From positions 82,879 through 146,878 of the forward strand of contig CACNJC010000001.1 of the NCBI GenBank assembly GCA_902620585.1: 64,000 nucleotides of DNA, written 5' to 3'. Position 1 is the first letter of the stretch; every line of letters begins with the position of its first letter. This document shows, piece after piece, positions 18,796-28,889 of the stretch. The position numbers and the translations under genes were made by a program. The notes below the pieces were generated by a model, which searched no databases, was not told the DNA's origin, and saw only the letters and a list, made by a program, of their open reading frames with translations. This DNA comes from an uncultured Pelagibacteraceae bacterium. GTDB lineage: Bacteria; Pseudomonadota; Alphaproteobacteria; Pelagibacterales; Pelagibacteraceae.

Positions 18796-20967
18796 ATGCA
18801 AAATACTTATCAGGAAAAAATAGCCGATTTAGAAGTGAATAACTCTAAAGATATCAAGAAACTTGAGGGTGGTATTAGTTTTAAAATTAAAAGTGATTTT
18901 CAACCTAGCGGCGACCAACCAGAAGCCATTAAAAAGTTATTAAAAAATTTAAAAGATAATAAACATGAGCAAGTTTTATTGGGTGTTACCGGTTCAGGTA
19001 AAACTTTCACAATGGCAAAAGTTATAGAAAAAGCGAACAGGCCGGCGCTAATACTGGCTCCAAATAAAACTCTAGCAGCTCAGTTATACGGTGAATTTAA
19101 AAGTTTTTTTCCTAATAATGCAGTAGAATATTTTGTTTCTTACTACGATTATTATACACCTGAAGCTTACGTTCCTAGGTCGGACACATATATAGAAAAA
19201 GAAGCCTCTATTAATGAGCAAATAGATCGAATGAGGCACTCAGCTACTAGATCTTTGCTTGAAAGAGATGATGTCATAATTGTAGCAAGTGTCTCCTGTA
19301 TCTATGGCTTAGGCTCAGTTGAAGCTTATTCAAAAATGACAATTACTTTAAAAAAAAATTATGAGTATGAACGCGATCAGTTAATAAGAGCTTTTATAAA
19401 TTTACAATATAAAAGAAATGATCAAAATTTTTTTAGAGGAACTTTTAGAGTAAGAGGAGAAAACTTAGAGATATTTCCATCTCATCTTGAGGATAGAGCG
19501 TGGCGAATAAGCTTCAATTTAAATAAATTAGAAAAAATCGAAGAATTTGATCCTCTTACTGGAGACAAGACTAATGACTTTTCTATTATAAAGATTTATG
19601 CCAATAGTCATTACATAACTCCCAGGCCAACCATTGATCAGGCAATTAAACAAATAAAATCTGAGCTTGCAGAGACATTAAAAAAACATCGTGCAGATAA
19701 TAAATTATTAGAAGAGCAAAGATTAAGAGAGAGAACTAAATTTGACCTTGAAATGATTCAAGCAACTGGAACATGTGCAGGGATTGAAAATTATTCCAGG
19801 TTTTTATCTGGAAGAAAACCAGGAGAACCGCCTCCAACATTATTTGAATATTTTCCTGATAATGCAATAATTTTTGTGGATGAAAGTCACGTAACTGTAC
19901 CCCAGTTAAATGGAATGTATAAGGGAGATCATACGAGAAAAAAAACCTTAGCAGAGTACGGGTTTCGACTCCCATCTTGTATGGATAATAGACCTCTAAA
20001 ATTTGAAGAATGGGATTTGATGAGAACTCAAACAGTATTCGTTTCAGCCACGCCCGGTCCATGGGAATTAAAACAAACAAAAAATGAATACATCGATCAA
20101 ATAATAAGACCAACGGGTTTGATCGATCCACCTGTTGAGATAAGACCGGCAAAAACTCAAGTAGATGATTTAATGCATGAAGCTTCAGAGATAGTTAAAA
20201 AAGGTTTTAGAGTTTTAGCAACGACTTTAACAAAAAAAATGGCTGAAGATTTAACTGAATATCTTCATGAAAATGGTCTCAAAGTTAGATATATGCATTC
20301 TGATATCGATACTTTAGAGCGAATTGAAATAATTAGAGACTTGAGAATGGGAGTGTTTGATATTTTGGTAGGAATAAACTTATTAAGAGAAGGTTTAGAT
20401 ATTCCTGAGTGTGCTTTGGTAGCAATTTTGGATGCTGATAAAGAAGGTTTTTTAAGGTCGGAAACTTCACTAATTCAAACTATTGGTAGAGCAGCTAGAA
20501 ATATTGATGGAAAGGTAATCTTATACGCAGATAAAGTAACTAAAAGTATCGATAAAGCTATTAAAGAAACAGATAGGAGAAGAGATAAACAATTAGCATA
20601 TAACAAAAAAAATAAGATCACAGCTGAAACTGTTAAAAAAGGTATAAACGATATTTTAGAATCAGTTTATGAAAAAGATTATGTTAAAATTTCTGAAGGC
20701 TCAAATGTTGGTGGTAATTTAAAAAAACACCTGAAAGCACTTAATAGAAAAATGAAAGAAGCAGCATCAAATCTTGAATTTGAGGAAGCTGCCAAAATAA
20801 GAGATGAAATAAGAAAATTAGAGGCAAGTGAGTTAGAAATTACATTAAACCCCAAAATTACTCAATACAAACTTAAGAATAAAGTATACCCTAAAGGAAG
20901 ATCAACAATGGGTATGCCTGGTACAAAACCAAGGAAAGCAATCAAAAAATGGAAACCAAAAAAATAA
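18796..20967 (+). CDS. uvrB: UvrABC excinuclease subunit B
   Basis: 723 residues. Walker A GVTGSGKT is near residue 64, the damage-sensing beta-hairpin region [20 protein letters not shown] near 115, the DEAD-like box FVDESH near 360, helicase motif [11 protein letters not shown] near 575, and a C-terminal UVR domain ([18 protein letters not shown]) that contacts UvrC. UvrB verifies damage loaded by UvrA and forms the pre-incision complex. The first 30 residues precede the usual start ([11 protein letters not shown]) and are slightly longer than in many homologues. uvrC lies three genes downstream. The end overlaps folM by 19 bp. Confidence 0.98.
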   Translation: MQNTYQEKIADLEVNNSKDIKKLEGGISFKIKSDFQPSGDQPEAIKKLLKNLKDNKHEQVLLGVTGSGKTFTMAKVIEKANRPALILAPNKTLAAQLYGEFKSFFPNNAVEYFVSYYDYYTPEAYVPRSDTYIEKEASINEQIDRMRHSATRSLLERDDVIIVASVSCIYGLGSVEAYSKMTITLKKNYEYERDQLIRAFINLQYKRNDQNFFRGTFRVRGENLEIFPSHLEDRAWRISFNLNKLEKIEEFDPLTGDKTNDFSIIKIYANSHYITPRPTIDQAIKQIKSELAETLKKHRADNKLLEEQRLRERTKFDLEMIQATGTCAGIENYSRFLSGRKPGEPPPTLFEYFPDNAIIFVDESHVTVPQLNGMYKGDHTRKKTLAEYGFRLPSCMDNRPLKFEEWDLMRTQTVFVSATPGPWELKQTKNEYIDQIIRPTGLIDPPVEIRPAKTQVDDLMHEASEIVKKGFRVLATTLTKKMAEDLTEYLHENGLKVRYMHSDIDTLERIEIIRDLRMGVFDILVGINLLREGLDIPECALVAILDADKEGFLRSETSLIQTIGRAARNIDGKVILYADKVTKSIDKAIKETDRRRDKQLAYNKKNKITAETVKKGINDILESVYEKDYVKISEGSNVGGNLKKHLKALNRKMKEAASNLEFEEAAKIRDEIRKLEASELEITLNPKITQYKLKNKVYPKGRSTMGMPGTKPRKAIKKWKPKK

Positions 20968-21704
20968 TCATAACTGGTGGAGCAACTCGTATAGGTAGGT
21001 CTATAGCATTAGAACTTGCAGAATATGATACACAAATTGTAATTCATTATTCAAAATCTTTTTTAGCAGCGAAAAAACTTAAGTTAGAGTTAGAAAATTT
21101 AGGTTCGACCGTTTATCTTATTAAAGCAGATCTAAACAATTCAAAACAAACACAAAAAATAATTTCTTTTGCTCGCAAAAAAATGAAAGGTTTAAATTGT
21201 TTAATAAATAATGCATCTATTTTTGAAAATGATAACTTGATAAATTTTACAGATAAAAGTTTCTTAAATCATGTTAATATAAATCTCAAAGCCCCTGCTA
21301 TCTTGACAAGGGATTTTGCTAAATCATTTAGAGGGGAGAATGGAAACATAATCAATATAATTGATCAAAGAGTTGAAAAATTAACACCCTTCTTTTTTTC
21401 ATACACTTTAAGTAAATCTAATTTAGTTACTTTGACAAAAACTTCAGCAATGAAACTCGCGCCTCATATACGAGTAAATGCTGTTTCACCTGGACCTACT
21501 CTTAAAAACAAACGTCAATCCGAGAAACATTTCAGAAAACAATGGGAATCAACGATTTTGAAAAAAAAAGTTGATACAAAAAATATTAGTTCTGCAGTAA
21601 AGTTTTTAATTAATAATGATAATGTTACTGGACAAATAATCAATGTTGATAGTGGCCAAAGATTAGCTTGGAAAACGCCAGATATAATAAATTCAAATGA
21701 ATGA
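20949..21704 (+). CDS. folM: FolM/pteridine-reductase-like short-chain dehydrogenase
   Basis: 251 residues. Classical [15 protein letters not shown] is the cofactor loop, NNASIF the NAG-equivalent, and the active-site tyrosine lies in [10 protein letters not shown] with the YxxxK lysine. The C-terminal [11 protein letters not shown] is characteristic of FolM / pteridine reductase members (usually VDGGRSLAW). TGGATRIG, with Arg in the nucleotide loop, also suggests NADPH use. FolM reduces dihydromonapterin and has dihydrofolate reductase activity. The next gene, overlapping by 4 bp, is folB-like, which supports a pterin/folate role. The general SDR call is certain; the FolM assignment is inferred. 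Confidence 0.82.
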   Translation: METKKIIITGGATRIGRSIALELAEYDTQIVIHYSKSFLAAKKLKLELENLGSTVYLIKADLNNSKQTQKIISFARKKMKGLNCLINNASIFENDNLINFTDKSFLNHVNINLKAPAILTRDFAKSFRGENGNIINIIDQRVEKLTPFFFSYTLSKSNLVTLTKTSAMKLAPHIRVNAVSPGPTLKNKRQSEKHFRKQWESTILKKKVDTKNISSAVKFLINNDNVTGQIINVDSGQRLAWKTPDIINSNE

Positions 21705-22087
21705 AAATATTAAAATTTAAAGATAAACAAAAATTTAAGTATAGTAAAAAAATCATTATAAAAGATTTGTTATTACTTATTTCAGTTGGAATTCATAAAT
21801 TCGAAAAATTGAAAAGACAAAGAGTTAAATTTAATTTAGAAATAACTACAGACCCAAATCTTAAACCTGATATCAAAACAATCTTAAATTATGAAAATGT
21901 GATTAACAATATTAAGAAACTAACAGAGAAAAAACATTTTGAGCTTCTTGAAAGCTTATCTGAAGCAATATTTGATGAAATGTTTAAAAGTAAAAAGATA
22001 AAGAAAGTAAAACTTAAAATTGAAAAACTAGATATAATTAAAGAAACAAACTCGGTAGGAATAGAAATCGTCAAAACAAAATTATAA
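21701..22087 (+). CDS. folB: Dihydroneopterin aldolase family protein
   Basis: 128 residues. FolB-fold features: [31 protein letters not shown] matches the start of dihydroneopterin aldolases (normally GxxGVxxxEr...Q), [13 protein letters not shown] the substrate pocket helix, and [17 protein letters not shown] contains the family ELLE-type motif. [11 protein letters not shown] is the C-terminal strand. It would convert dihydroneopterin to 6-hydroxymethyl-dihydropterin in folate synthesis. The sequence is divergent and Lys-rich. It overlaps folM and uvrC by 4 bp and 1 bp. Confidence 0.85.
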   Translation: MKILKFKDKQKFKYSKKIIIKDLLLLISVGIHKFEKLKRQRVKFNLEITTDPNLKPDIKTILNYENVINNIKKLTEKKHFELLESLSEAIFDEMFKSKKIKKVKLKIEKLDIIKETNSVGIEIVKTKL

Positions 22088-23922
22088 TGAACAGTTTAGA
22101 ACAAGGCAAAAAAGTAATCAAAGATAAGATACCTTTAATAACAAAAAATCCTGGAGTTTACAAAATGTTAAGCTCTTCAGGTGAAATATTGTACATAGGT
22201 AAAGCAAAAAATATACCTAACAGACTTAAAAGTTACATCACTGACTCTAACTTGCCTATAAGAACAGAGAGAATGTTATCTTTAACACATGATCTTGAAA
22301 CAACTACTACAAACAATGAAAGTGAAGCTCTTCTTCTAGAAGCAAACTTAATAAAAAAACATAAGCCTAGATATAATATTCTTTTAAGAGACGATAAGTC
22401 ATTTCCTTACATCTATATTGGTAATAAAGATAGATGGCCTCAATTAACAAAGCTAAGAGGAAAAAAATCAAAATCAGGATATTACTTTGGACCTTTTGCT
22501 TCCATTGGTTCAGCAAATTGGACAATTAAGATATTGCAAAAAATTTTTCAATTAAGAGTTTGTGATGATACAGTTTTTAAAAATAGAGAAAGGCCGTGTA
22601 TACTTTATCAAATAAAAAGATGTTCAGCTCCTTGTGTACAACATATTTCAGAAGAAGAATATTTATCAACCGTTAATGATGCTATTGATTTTATCTCAGG
22701 CAAATCTCGAAGAATTCAAAAAAATTTATCTAAAGAAATGGAAAAAGCAAGTAAAGAACTTGATTATGAAAAAGCAGCGATAGCGAGAGACAGAATAAAA
22801 GCTTTAACTCAAATACAAACTTCACAAAAGATAAATCAAACTAATTTAAATGAAGCAGATGTAATAAGTATTTATAAAGAAACAGGAAAAACTTGCATTC
22901 AAGTTTTTTTTTTTAGATCTAAGCAAAACTGGGGTAACCAGGCCTTTTATCCTAAACATGATCCAGAGGATACAGTAAAAGATATTCTTTCTTCTTTTAT
23001 ATCTCAATTCTACGAAAACAAAACAATTCCAATACTAATTATAACAAATTTTGAAGTTAGTGAAAAAAATTTGCTAGAAAAAACATTCTCAAATAAAGAA
23101 AATAAACAAATCGTAATTAAAAAAGCTAAATCTAAAAATGAACTCAACATTTCTAAACTCGCAGAAAAAAATGCTAAGCAAGCCTTAACACAGAAACTAA
23201 TTCAGTCCGATACAAATAATAGTTTAGTTGAAAACTTAGCAAAAAAATTTCAACTAAATAACAATATTGATTTAATTGAAGTGTATGACAATAGCCATAT
23301 TCAAGGATCAGATTCTATTGGTGCTTTAATTTGTTTTGGTAATGAAGGTTTTGTTAAAAAAAGATATAGAAAATTTAATATAAAAAACGACAAGGTTAAA
23401 GGTGATGATTATGGGATGATGAAAGAGGTTTTGTTCAGAAGATTTTCAAAAGCTATAAAAGAAAAAACTGGATCGCTTTCTCTACCTGATCTAATAATGA
23501 TTGATGGTGGAAAAGGCCAATACTCAGTATCTAGAGAAATTTTAAACGAACTTGGTTTACATGATTTACCAATTTTAGCAATTGCTAAGGGTAAGAGAAG
23601 AAACGCTGGTGAAGAAAAAATTTACTATAAAAATAAAGAGTTTATTCTTAATAAAAACGATCCACTTCTGTTTTTTATTCAAAGATTGAGAGATGAAGCG
23701 CATAGATTCGCTATAAGCACTCATAGGGCTAAAAGAAAGAAAAACTTAAGTAAATCCTTACTTGATCAAATCCAAGGTATTGGTCGTCAACGTAAAAGGG
23801 CTCTTCTAAATCATTTTGGGTCAGCAAGGGCAGTCGAGTCAGCTAGTCTTGAAGACTTAAAATCAGTGGAAGGAATAGAAGACAGCATCGCAAAGAAAAT
23901 ATATAATTATTTTCACGAATAA
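22087..23922 (+). CDS. uvrC: UvrABC excinuclease subunit C
   Basis: 611 residues. An N-terminal GIY-YIG nuclease ([21 protein letters not shown]) makes the 3' incision. A Cys-containing segment [15 protein letters not shown] follows, then a UVR domain ([18 protein letters not shown]) for UvrB contact and an RNase H-like nuclease with [15 protein letters not shown] and [10 protein letters not shown] for the 5' incision. It ends in tandem helix-hairpin-helix motifs ([19 protein letters not shown]). It cuts on both sides of the lesion bound by UvrB. It precedes pgsA by 2 bp, a common alphaproteobacterial neighbourhood. Confidence 0.98.
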   Translation: MNSLEQGKKVIKDKIPLITKNPGVYKMLSSSGEILYIGKAKNIPNRLKSYITDSNLPIRTERMLSLTHDLETTTTNNESEALLLEANLIKKHKPRYNILLRDDKSFPYIYIGNKDRWPQLTKLRGKKSKSGYYFGPFASIGSANWTIKILQKIFQLRVCDDTVFKNRERPCILYQIKRCSAPCVQHISEEEYLSTVNDAIDFISGKSRRIQKNLSKEMEKASKELDYEKAAIARDRIKALTQIQTSQKINQTNLNEADVISIYKETGKTCIQVFFFRSKQNWGNQAFYPKHDPEDTVKDILSSFISQFYENKTIPILIITNFEVSEKNLLEKTFSNKENKQIVIKKAKSKNELNISKLAEKNAKQALTQKLIQSDTNNSLVENLAKKFQLNNNIDLIEVYDNSHIQGSDSIGALICFGNEGFVKKRYRKFNIKNDKVKGDDYGMMKEVLFRRFSKAIKEKTGSLSLPDLIMIDGGKGQYSVSREILNELGLHDLPILAIAKGKRRNAGEEKIYYKNKEFILNKNDPLLFFIQRLRDEAHRFAISTHRAKRKKNLSKSLLDQIQGIGRQRKRALLNHFGSARAVESASLEDLKSVEGIEDSIAKKIYNYFHE

Positions 23923-23924
23923 AG

Positions 23925-24509
23925 ATGAAAATACCAAATATTTTAACTATAGGAAGAATAATAATCGTACCAATATTTGTACTGACGTTTTTTATTCCAG
24001 GGCTTTTTGGAGATTTAATTCCCTTTTTTTTATTTATCTTAGCAAGTTTTACTGATTATCTAGATGGACTTTTAGCACGCTTTTTTAAAGAAGAGTCTAA
24101 ATTAGGAGAGTTACTTGATCCAATAGCGGATAAGATCATTGTATCTACTGCATTAATTTTATTGGTGATGAATAACACAATAAAAAATTACGAAGTAATT
24201 GCAGCAATTATTATTCTTACAAGAGAAATTCTTATTTCAGGCTTAAGAGAGTTTTTGGCTAAAGCTAGTGTTTCTATGGAAGTGACAAGTTTGTCTAAAT
24301 TAAAAACTTTTTTACAAATGTTATCAATTGCACTTCTCTTAACAGGAGAAAGTGGAAACAAATTAATTAATTTCCAAGATTATAACGCTCAAACTATTGG
24401 GATTATCCTGCTTTGGTTATCAGCCATTTTAACGTTATATACTGGTTATGATTATGTAAGAAAAGGAATTGATCACGTCATAAGTGAAGATAACAAGGAT
24501 ATTAAATGA
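23925..24509 (+). CDS. pgsA: CDP-diacylglycerol-glycerol-3-phosphate 3-phosphatidyltransferase
   Basis: 194 residues. The CDP-alcohol phosphotransferase signature is complete: DYLDGLLARFFKEESKLGELLDPIADK matches D-G-x2-A-R-x8-G-x3-D-x3-D. There are about five hydrophobic membrane segments. The N-terminal KIPNILTIGRIIIVP is typical of PgsA. It makes phosphatidylglycerol phosphate, the committed step to phosphatidylglycerol and cardiolipin. It follows uvrC by 2 bp and overlaps the next methyltransferase start by 4 bp (ATGA). Confidence 0.95.
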   Translation: MKIPNILTIGRIIIVPIFVLTFFIPGLFGDLIPFFLFILASFTDYLDGLLARFFKEESKLGELLDPIADKIIVSTALILLVMNNTIKNYEVIAAIIILTREILISGLREFLAKASVSMEVTSLSKLKTFLQMLSIALLLTGESGNKLINFQDYNAQTIGIILLWLSAILTLYTGYDYVRKGIDHVISEDNKDIK

Positions 24510-25249
24510 ATTTAACAGAGATTAACATTAGAGAGAGAAAATTTCATGATAATCTTCAGTCTAAAAAAAGTGAGAGATTTGAAAATATTTTTTATAAAGC
24601 AATACACAATATTACAGAAGATTTTTTCAATTATTTAAAAGAAAATACAAAAAACTCTGATGTCTTAGATTATGGTTGTGGAACGGGCGCCTCAATCGAG
24701 AAGGTAATAAAATTTAACCCCAAGAAAATTTTTGGAATTGATATTTCTGAGGTATCGGTAAAGAAAGCAAAAAAAAAGGCTGAAGAATTAAAGATTTCAG
24801 CAAATTATAGTGTAGATAATTGCGAAAAAACTAAATTTGAAAATAATAGCTTTGATTTGGTTTATGGGGCTGGAATACTTCATCATTTGAAATTAGAAAA
24901 ATGTTTGGATGAGATATGCAGAATTTTAAAATCAAAAGGTAAGTTAGTGTTCATAGAGCCTCTTGGCACTAACCCGATAATTAATTTCTATCGAAAATTA
25001 ACACCAAACTCTAGATCTAAAGACGAACATCCTTTAGTTAATAAAGATTTCGTATACATAAAAAGTAAATTTACTGATATAAGTATAAAATACTATGGTT
25101 TTTTAACTTTAGTATTTTTTCCTTTTTACAAATCACCTGAAAACTCAAAGTTATTTAGATTATTGGTTGATTTGGATCAATTTCTTTTCAAATTTAAATT
25201 TTTTCAAATATTCGCTTGGTCAGTTTTGATTAAAGCAAAAAAAATTTAG
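24506..25249 (+). CDS. Class I SAM-dependent methyltransferase (UbiE-like domain)
   Basis: 247 residues. The SAM-binding Rossmann core is clear: VLDYGCGTGASIEKV near residue 52, GIDISEVSVKKAKKKA for the acidic loop, FDLVYGAGILHHL near 118, then a post-core ILKSKGKLVFIEPLGTN. The substrate cannot be read from the sequence. The C-terminal third is hydrophobic and aromatic (FLTLVFFPFY), which may fit a lipid or quinone substrate. Coupling to pgsA by ATGA makes a lipid substrate possible, but this is only context. The stop overlaps the ilvE stop by 4 bp. Confidence 0.82.
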   Translation: MNLTEINIRERKFHDNLQSKKSERFENIFYKAIHNITEDFFNYLKENTKNSDVLDYGCGTGASIEKVIKFNPKKIFGIDISEVSVKKAKKKAEELKISANYSVDNCEKTKFENNSFDLVYGAGILHHLKLEKCLDEICRILKSKGKLVFIEPLGTNPIINFYRKLTPNSRSKDEHPLVNKDFVYIKSKFTDISIKYYGFLTLVFFPFYKSPENSKLFRLLVDLDQFLFKFKFFQIFAWSVLIKAKKI

Positions 25250-26133
25250 GCAGCAGTTTTTTTTCTAACAAGAGCCTGATAGCTGTCATTTAGATCAGAG
25301 ATGATATCACAAATTTTAAAATTATATTTATCAATTTGTGATACTGGGGTTATCTCTGCAGCAGTTCCAGTCAAAAAACAACCTACAAAATTAGCCATTT
25401 CTTCTGGCTTGATTTTTCTTTCAATTATTTTAATACCTTTAGACTTTGCAATTTTAATTACTTCCCTTCTAGTAATTCCATCTAAAAATGAGTCTGGTGT
25501 AGGTGTATGCAACTCTCCTGATTTATCTTTAAAAAATATATTTGCTCCAGTAGCTTCAGCAATGTTGCCTTCATGATCTAACATTAATGAGTCTGTAAAT
25601 CCTTTACTCTCTGCCTCATGCTTGGACAAAGTACAGATCATATATAATCCTGAGGCTTTGGTGTCCCAAGGAACAGAGTTTGGATTTGGCCTTCTCCATG
25701 CAGAAATATTTAATTTAATTCCTTTTAATTTAAGTTCGGGATCAAAATAAGATCCCCACTCCCATGTTGCAATTGCAACATGAATTTTATTTTTTTGTGC
25801 AGATATAGCCATCATTTCACTGCCTCTCCAAATCACTGGTCTTACATAACCATTACGAACTTTTTGAATATTAATTATGTTTTTACAAGCTTCGTTAATT
25901 TCTTTTTGACTATAAGGAACATCTATACCCATTCTCTCGGCAGAGTAAAATAATCTTTCAGTATGTTCTTCCAGTTTAAATATTTCACCATCATAAACAC
26001 GCTCACCTTCAAAAACACAACTAGCGTAATGGAGGCCATGATTTAAAATATGAATATTTGCATCTTCCCAATTAACGTTTTTACCGTTAAACCAAATTTT
26101 TCCAGTTCTCTTATCGTATGGTATGCTTTCCAT
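25246..26133 (-). CDS. ilvE: Branched-chain amino acid aminotransferase
   Basis: 295 residues, class IV PLP aminotransferase. GKIWFNGKNVNWEDANIHILNHGLHYAS starts the fold, VFEGERVYDG follows, the PLP lysine is in WDTKASGLYM near residue 160, and NIAEATGANIFF and FLTGTAAEITPVSQID shape the cofactor and substrate sites. It transaminates leucine, isoleucine and valine with 2-oxoglutarate. It is monocistronic on the minus strand. About 77 bp separate it from the divergent MarR-type regulator. Confidence 0.95.
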   Translation of the reverse strand: MESIPYDKRTGKIWFNGKNVNWEDANIHILNHGLHYASCVFEGERVYDGEIFKLEEHTERLFYSAERMGIDVPYSQKEINEACKNIINIQKVRNGYVRPVIWRGSEMMAISAQKNKIHVAIATWEWGSYFDPELKLKGIKLNISAWRRPNPNSVPWDTKASGLYMICTLSKHEAESKGFTDSLMLDHEGNIAEATGANIFFKDKSGELHTPTPDSFLDGITRREVIKIAKSKGIKIIERKIKPEEMANFVGCFLTGTAAEITPVSQIDKYNFKICDIISDLNDSYQALVRKKTAA

Positions 26134-26210
26134 TAAGATGTAAATATATAGATTTTTTTGTTACAAAAAAGTATAATTCTTAATAAGATAAGTCAATATA
26201 ACTTACCGGT

Positions 26211-26651
26211 ATGAAAGATTTACTTTACCTTAAAGATGAACAAATAAAAGATTTTATACAGCTTCTGTTCTATGCTTATCGAGAAACTTTTGCAGATCCA
26301 AAAGAAATTCTCTCAAAAAAATATTTCGGCCCAGCCCATTTAAGATCTTTAAACCTAATCGAAAGATATCCTGGAATTAGTCTTGGTGAGTTGATGTTTA
26401 AGTTAAAAGTCACGAAACAAAGTCTTAACAGAGTATTACGAGATTTAATAAAATCAAAAATGATTAAACAACTCAAAGATAAAAACGATACGAGAAAGAA
26501 AAATTTGTTTTTAGATAAGGAGGGGAAAATTTTTTTTGAAGAAGTTTATAATAAACAAAGAAAAAGAATATTTAATGCTTTAAAAAATTCTAGCTCCGAC
26601 TCAGTAATAAAATTCAAAGAAGTTTTAAAAAGAATTATCAATGAAAAATAA
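26211..26651 (+). CDS. MarR-family transcriptional regulator (PetP-like position)
   Basis: 146 residues with a winged helix-turn-helix: SLNLIERYPGISLGELMFKLKVTKQSLNRVLRDLIKSKMIKQLKDKNDTRKKNLFLDKEGK. The recognition helix and a DxR-type wing (DKNDTRKK) are typical of MarR dimers. It overlaps an OmpR-type response regulator by 11 bp, followed by an EnvZ-type kinase. In Rhodobacter a MarR/OmpR pair (petP-petR) stands before the bc1 genes, and this gene matches that arrangement at its 5' part. Ligand and targets are unknown. Confidence 0.87.
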   Translation: MKDLLYLKDEQIKDFIQLLFYAYRETFADPKEILSKKYFGPAHLRSLNLIERYPGISLGELMFKLKVTKQSLNRVLRDLIKSKMIKQLKDKNDTRKKNLFLDKEGKIFFEEVYNKQRKRIFNALKNSSSDSVIKFKEVLKRIINEK

Positions 26652-27318
26652 TAATCTACATATCTTAGTTGTTGACGATGATAATCGAATAAGGAGTCTT
26701 TTAAAAGAGTATTTGAGTGAGAAAAAATTTATTGTTTCTACGTCAAATGATGCTGAAGATGCAAAGATTAAGATAACACTATTTAAATTTGATTTGATTG
26801 TTTTAGATGTAATGATGCCTGGAAAAAACGGCTACGAGCTCACTAAAGAAATAAAAAAAGAATTAAAAATTCCAATTATTTTACTCACTGCAAAAAGTGA
26901 AGTTGAAAATAGAATTAAAGGGTTAGAGCTAGGAGCAGATGATTATATTAGCAAACCTTTTGAGCCAAAAGAGCTATTGCTAAGAATTAAAAACATAATT
27001 AATAAAAATAGTAAAGTAGATTTGAATATAAAACATTTTGTAGGTAATGCTCAAATCGACTTAAACAAAATGAGTATAAATTTAAGCGGAAAAAATAAAA
27101 AGATAAATTCATCTGAAAAGAAAGTTTTAACTGAAATGTTAACAAATCCAGGAAGGACCTTCTCACGCGAAGAAATAGGGAAAATATCGGGAATTATTCA
27201 AGAGCGCTCGATTGATGTAATGATAACAAGGCTAAGACAAAAAATTGAAATCGATCCAAAAAATCCAAAATATTTGCAAACGATTAGGGGGTCTGGTTAT
27301 GTTCTATGGATTGAATAG
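26641..27318 (+). CDS. ompR: OmpR-family two-component response regulator
   Basis: 225 residues. The receiver domain has acidic VVDDDNRIR, the phospho-acceptor in LIVLDVMMPGKNGYE near residue 56, T/S in ILLTAKS and K in ISKPFEPKELL. The C-terminal winged helix (about 125-225) ends GYVLWIE, with RTFSREEIGKISGI and SIDVMITRLRQKIE for DNA binding. It receives phosphate from the kinase encoded immediately downstream (20-bp overlap). OmpR is the closest named type; PetR and ChvI are alternatives. In this lineage the regulon could concern membrane or osmotic homeostasis, but that is not shown by the sequence. Confidence 0.9.
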   Translation: MKNNNLHILVVDDDNRIRSLLKEYLSEKKFIVSTSNDAEDAKIKITLFKFDLIVLDVMMPGKNGYELTKEIKKELKIPIILLTAKSEVENRIKGLELGADDYISKPFEPKELLLRIKNIINKNSKVDLNIKHFVGNAQIDLNKMSINLSGKNKKINSSEKKVLTEMLTNPGRTFSREEIGKISGIIQERSIDVMITRLRQKIEIDPKNPKYLQTIRGSGYVLWIE

Positions 27319-28615
27319 ATTAATAAAAATAATCTTGCCAAAAAGATTATTTTATAGAGCGCTTATAATTGTTGCTGCACCAACAATCATATTGCAACTA
27401 ATTATTACAATTGTTTTCTTTGATAGCATATGGATCAAAGCTAACAAAAATGTAACTCGTTCTTTAGTTAGCCAATTAAAAACAATTCAAAACATGTATT
27501 TAAATAATAAAAATAATTTAGATTTTTTTACAGATAGTTATAAAAATAATTTTAATTTTGAGATCGATATAAATAATGATGTTTTCCCTACTGCAACTGG
27601 GGAAAGAAAATTTAGTCCTATGGACAGGTCTTTAAGACGTGAATTAAAGTCAGCTTTTGGAAATAATAATTACTGGTTTAATACTACAAAATTTAAAAAA
27701 GCTGTTGAAATAAAGATAAAATCTGAGAATGAAACTATAGAGTTTTTGATACCTAAAGAAATGATTTCTACTTCATCTGTCAGATTATTTGTATTATGGA
27801 CAACACTTCCCTCAATAGTTTTGATTTTGATAGCTTTAGTTTTTTTAAAAAATCAAACAAAACCTTTAGTAAGACTTGCAAAAGCAGCTGAAAGATTCGG
27901 CAAAGGTGATTATATAAACGATTTTAGGCCCTCAGGAGCCTCTGAGATAAGAAAAGCTGCATATGAATTTGACAGGATGGCAAAAAGAATAAATCGTCAT
28001 TTGAACCAAAGATCTGAAATGCTCTCTGGAATAAGTCATGATTTAAGGACGCCACTTACTAGACTCAAATTGCAATTAGCTATGATTAAAGATGAAGATA
28101 TATCAAAAAAAATGTCCAGTGATATTGATGAAATGGAAGGTATGTTAAATGATTATTTGCAATTTGCAAAGACACAAGCTAAAGAGAATACTTCCTCAAT
28201 TAATCTAGCAAACTTGTTCAAAGAAATTAAAAAGAATTTGAAAGATGAAAACCTTAACTTAGTAAATTTAAGTGATATAATTATAAAAGGTAGAGGGTCG
28301 TCTTTGAGGAGATGTTTTGAAAACGTAATTAACAATGGGTTAACTTATGGAAAAAAAGTGTATGTAGATCTACATAAAGGCTCTAATAGAGTAATAATCA
28401 ATATAGAAGATGACGGACCAGGTATATCTGAAGATCAGTATAGAAATGTTTTTAAACCTTTTTTTAGACTGGATAAGAGTAGAAGCCTTAATAAATCGGG
28501 TGTCGGATTAGGTTTAGCAATAGTTGAGGATATCATTAATTCACATGGTGGAAATATACAGCTAGGGAAAAGCCAATATAAAGGGCTCCAAGTTAAGATT
28601 TCTTTACCTTTTTAG
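27299..28615 (+). CDS. envZ: EnvZ-type sensor histidine kinase
   Basis: I chose ATG at 27299, preceded by a G-run (TAGGGGG) at good spacing. The tracked start at 27245 would overlap the regulator by 74 bp. This gives 438 residues: TM1 at about 20-42, a short periplasmic loop of about 115 residues, TM2, then HAMP with RPSGASEIRKAAYEFDRMAKRI. The His-phosphorylation box is SGISHDLRTPLTRLKLQLAM, as in EnvZ, followed by HATPase motifs NVINNGLTYG, EDDGPGIS and GVGLGLAIV. It pairs with the upstream OmpR-type regulator. The 3' end overlaps convergent ubiK by 23 bp. Confidence 0.92.
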   Translation: MFYGLNRLIKIILPKRLFYRALIIVAAPTIILQLIITIVFFDSIWIKANKNVTRSLVSQLKTIQNMYLNNKNNLDFFTDSYKNNFNFEIDINNDVFPTATGERKFSPMDRSLRRELKSAFGNNNYWFNTTKFKKAVEIKIKSENETIEFLIPKEMISTSSVRLFVLWTTLPSIVLILIALVFLKNQTKPLVRLAKAAERFGKGDYINDFRPSGASEIRKAAYEFDRMAKRINRHLNQRSEMLSGISHDLRTPLTRLKLQLAMIKDEDISKKMSSDIDEMEGMLNDYLQFAKTQAKENTSSINLANLFKEIKKNLKDENLNLVNLSDIIIKGRGSSLRRCFENVINNGLTYGKKVYVDLHKGSNRVIINIEDDGPGISEDQYRNVFKPFFRLDKSRSLNKSGVGLGLAIVEDIINSHGGNIQLGKSQYKGLQVKISLPF

Positions 28616-28838
28616 ATTTTTTTTTCTTTGACAATTTTTTTATAGCTAGCTCCTGTTTTTGTACAATCTTTTTTAAAATCTCGAATTCTTCTCTGGAAAC
28701 TAGCTCTAGTTTATTAATTAATTTATCTCTTCTAAATTTAAAATCAGTTGATATCTCTTTTTGAATGTCTTTTGATGTCAAAATTCCATTCTCAATTAGG
28801 CTAGACAAAGTCTTTAACAATTTTTCAGAATTACTCAT
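28593..28838 (-). CDS. ubiK: UbiK / BMFP-domain accessory factor
   Basis: 81 residues. An N-terminal helix SNSEKLLKTLSSLIENGILTSKDIQKEI is followed by a coiled coil with the family-typical LELVSREEFEILKKIVQKQ, then a Lys-rich tail. This matches the BMFP (YqiC/UbiK) family, homotrimeric membrane-associated proteins that assist ubiquinone biosynthesis. It is one of the few short ORFs here that is real: family match, separate orientation and a start lying in the 51-bp gap before lgt. The last 23 bp overlap the end of envZ. Confidence 0.85.
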   Translation of the reverse strand: MSNSEKLLKTLSSLIENGILTSKDIQKEISTDFKFRRDKLINKLELVSREEFEILKKIVQKQELAIKKLSKKKKSKKVKKS

Positions 28839-28889
28839 AATTAATCATATTTGATAGAAATGTTAATTTCAAATATGTTATAAGAAATA

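Noticed and set aside
19736-20152. 138-aa minus ORF inside uvrB
   Set aside because: Antisense to UvrB helicase motifs; no independent support.
27245-27298. Longer start of the EnvZ-type kinase
   Set aside because: The extra 18 residues are out-of-frame response-regulator sequence; the ATG at 27299 has a G-rich ribosome site.
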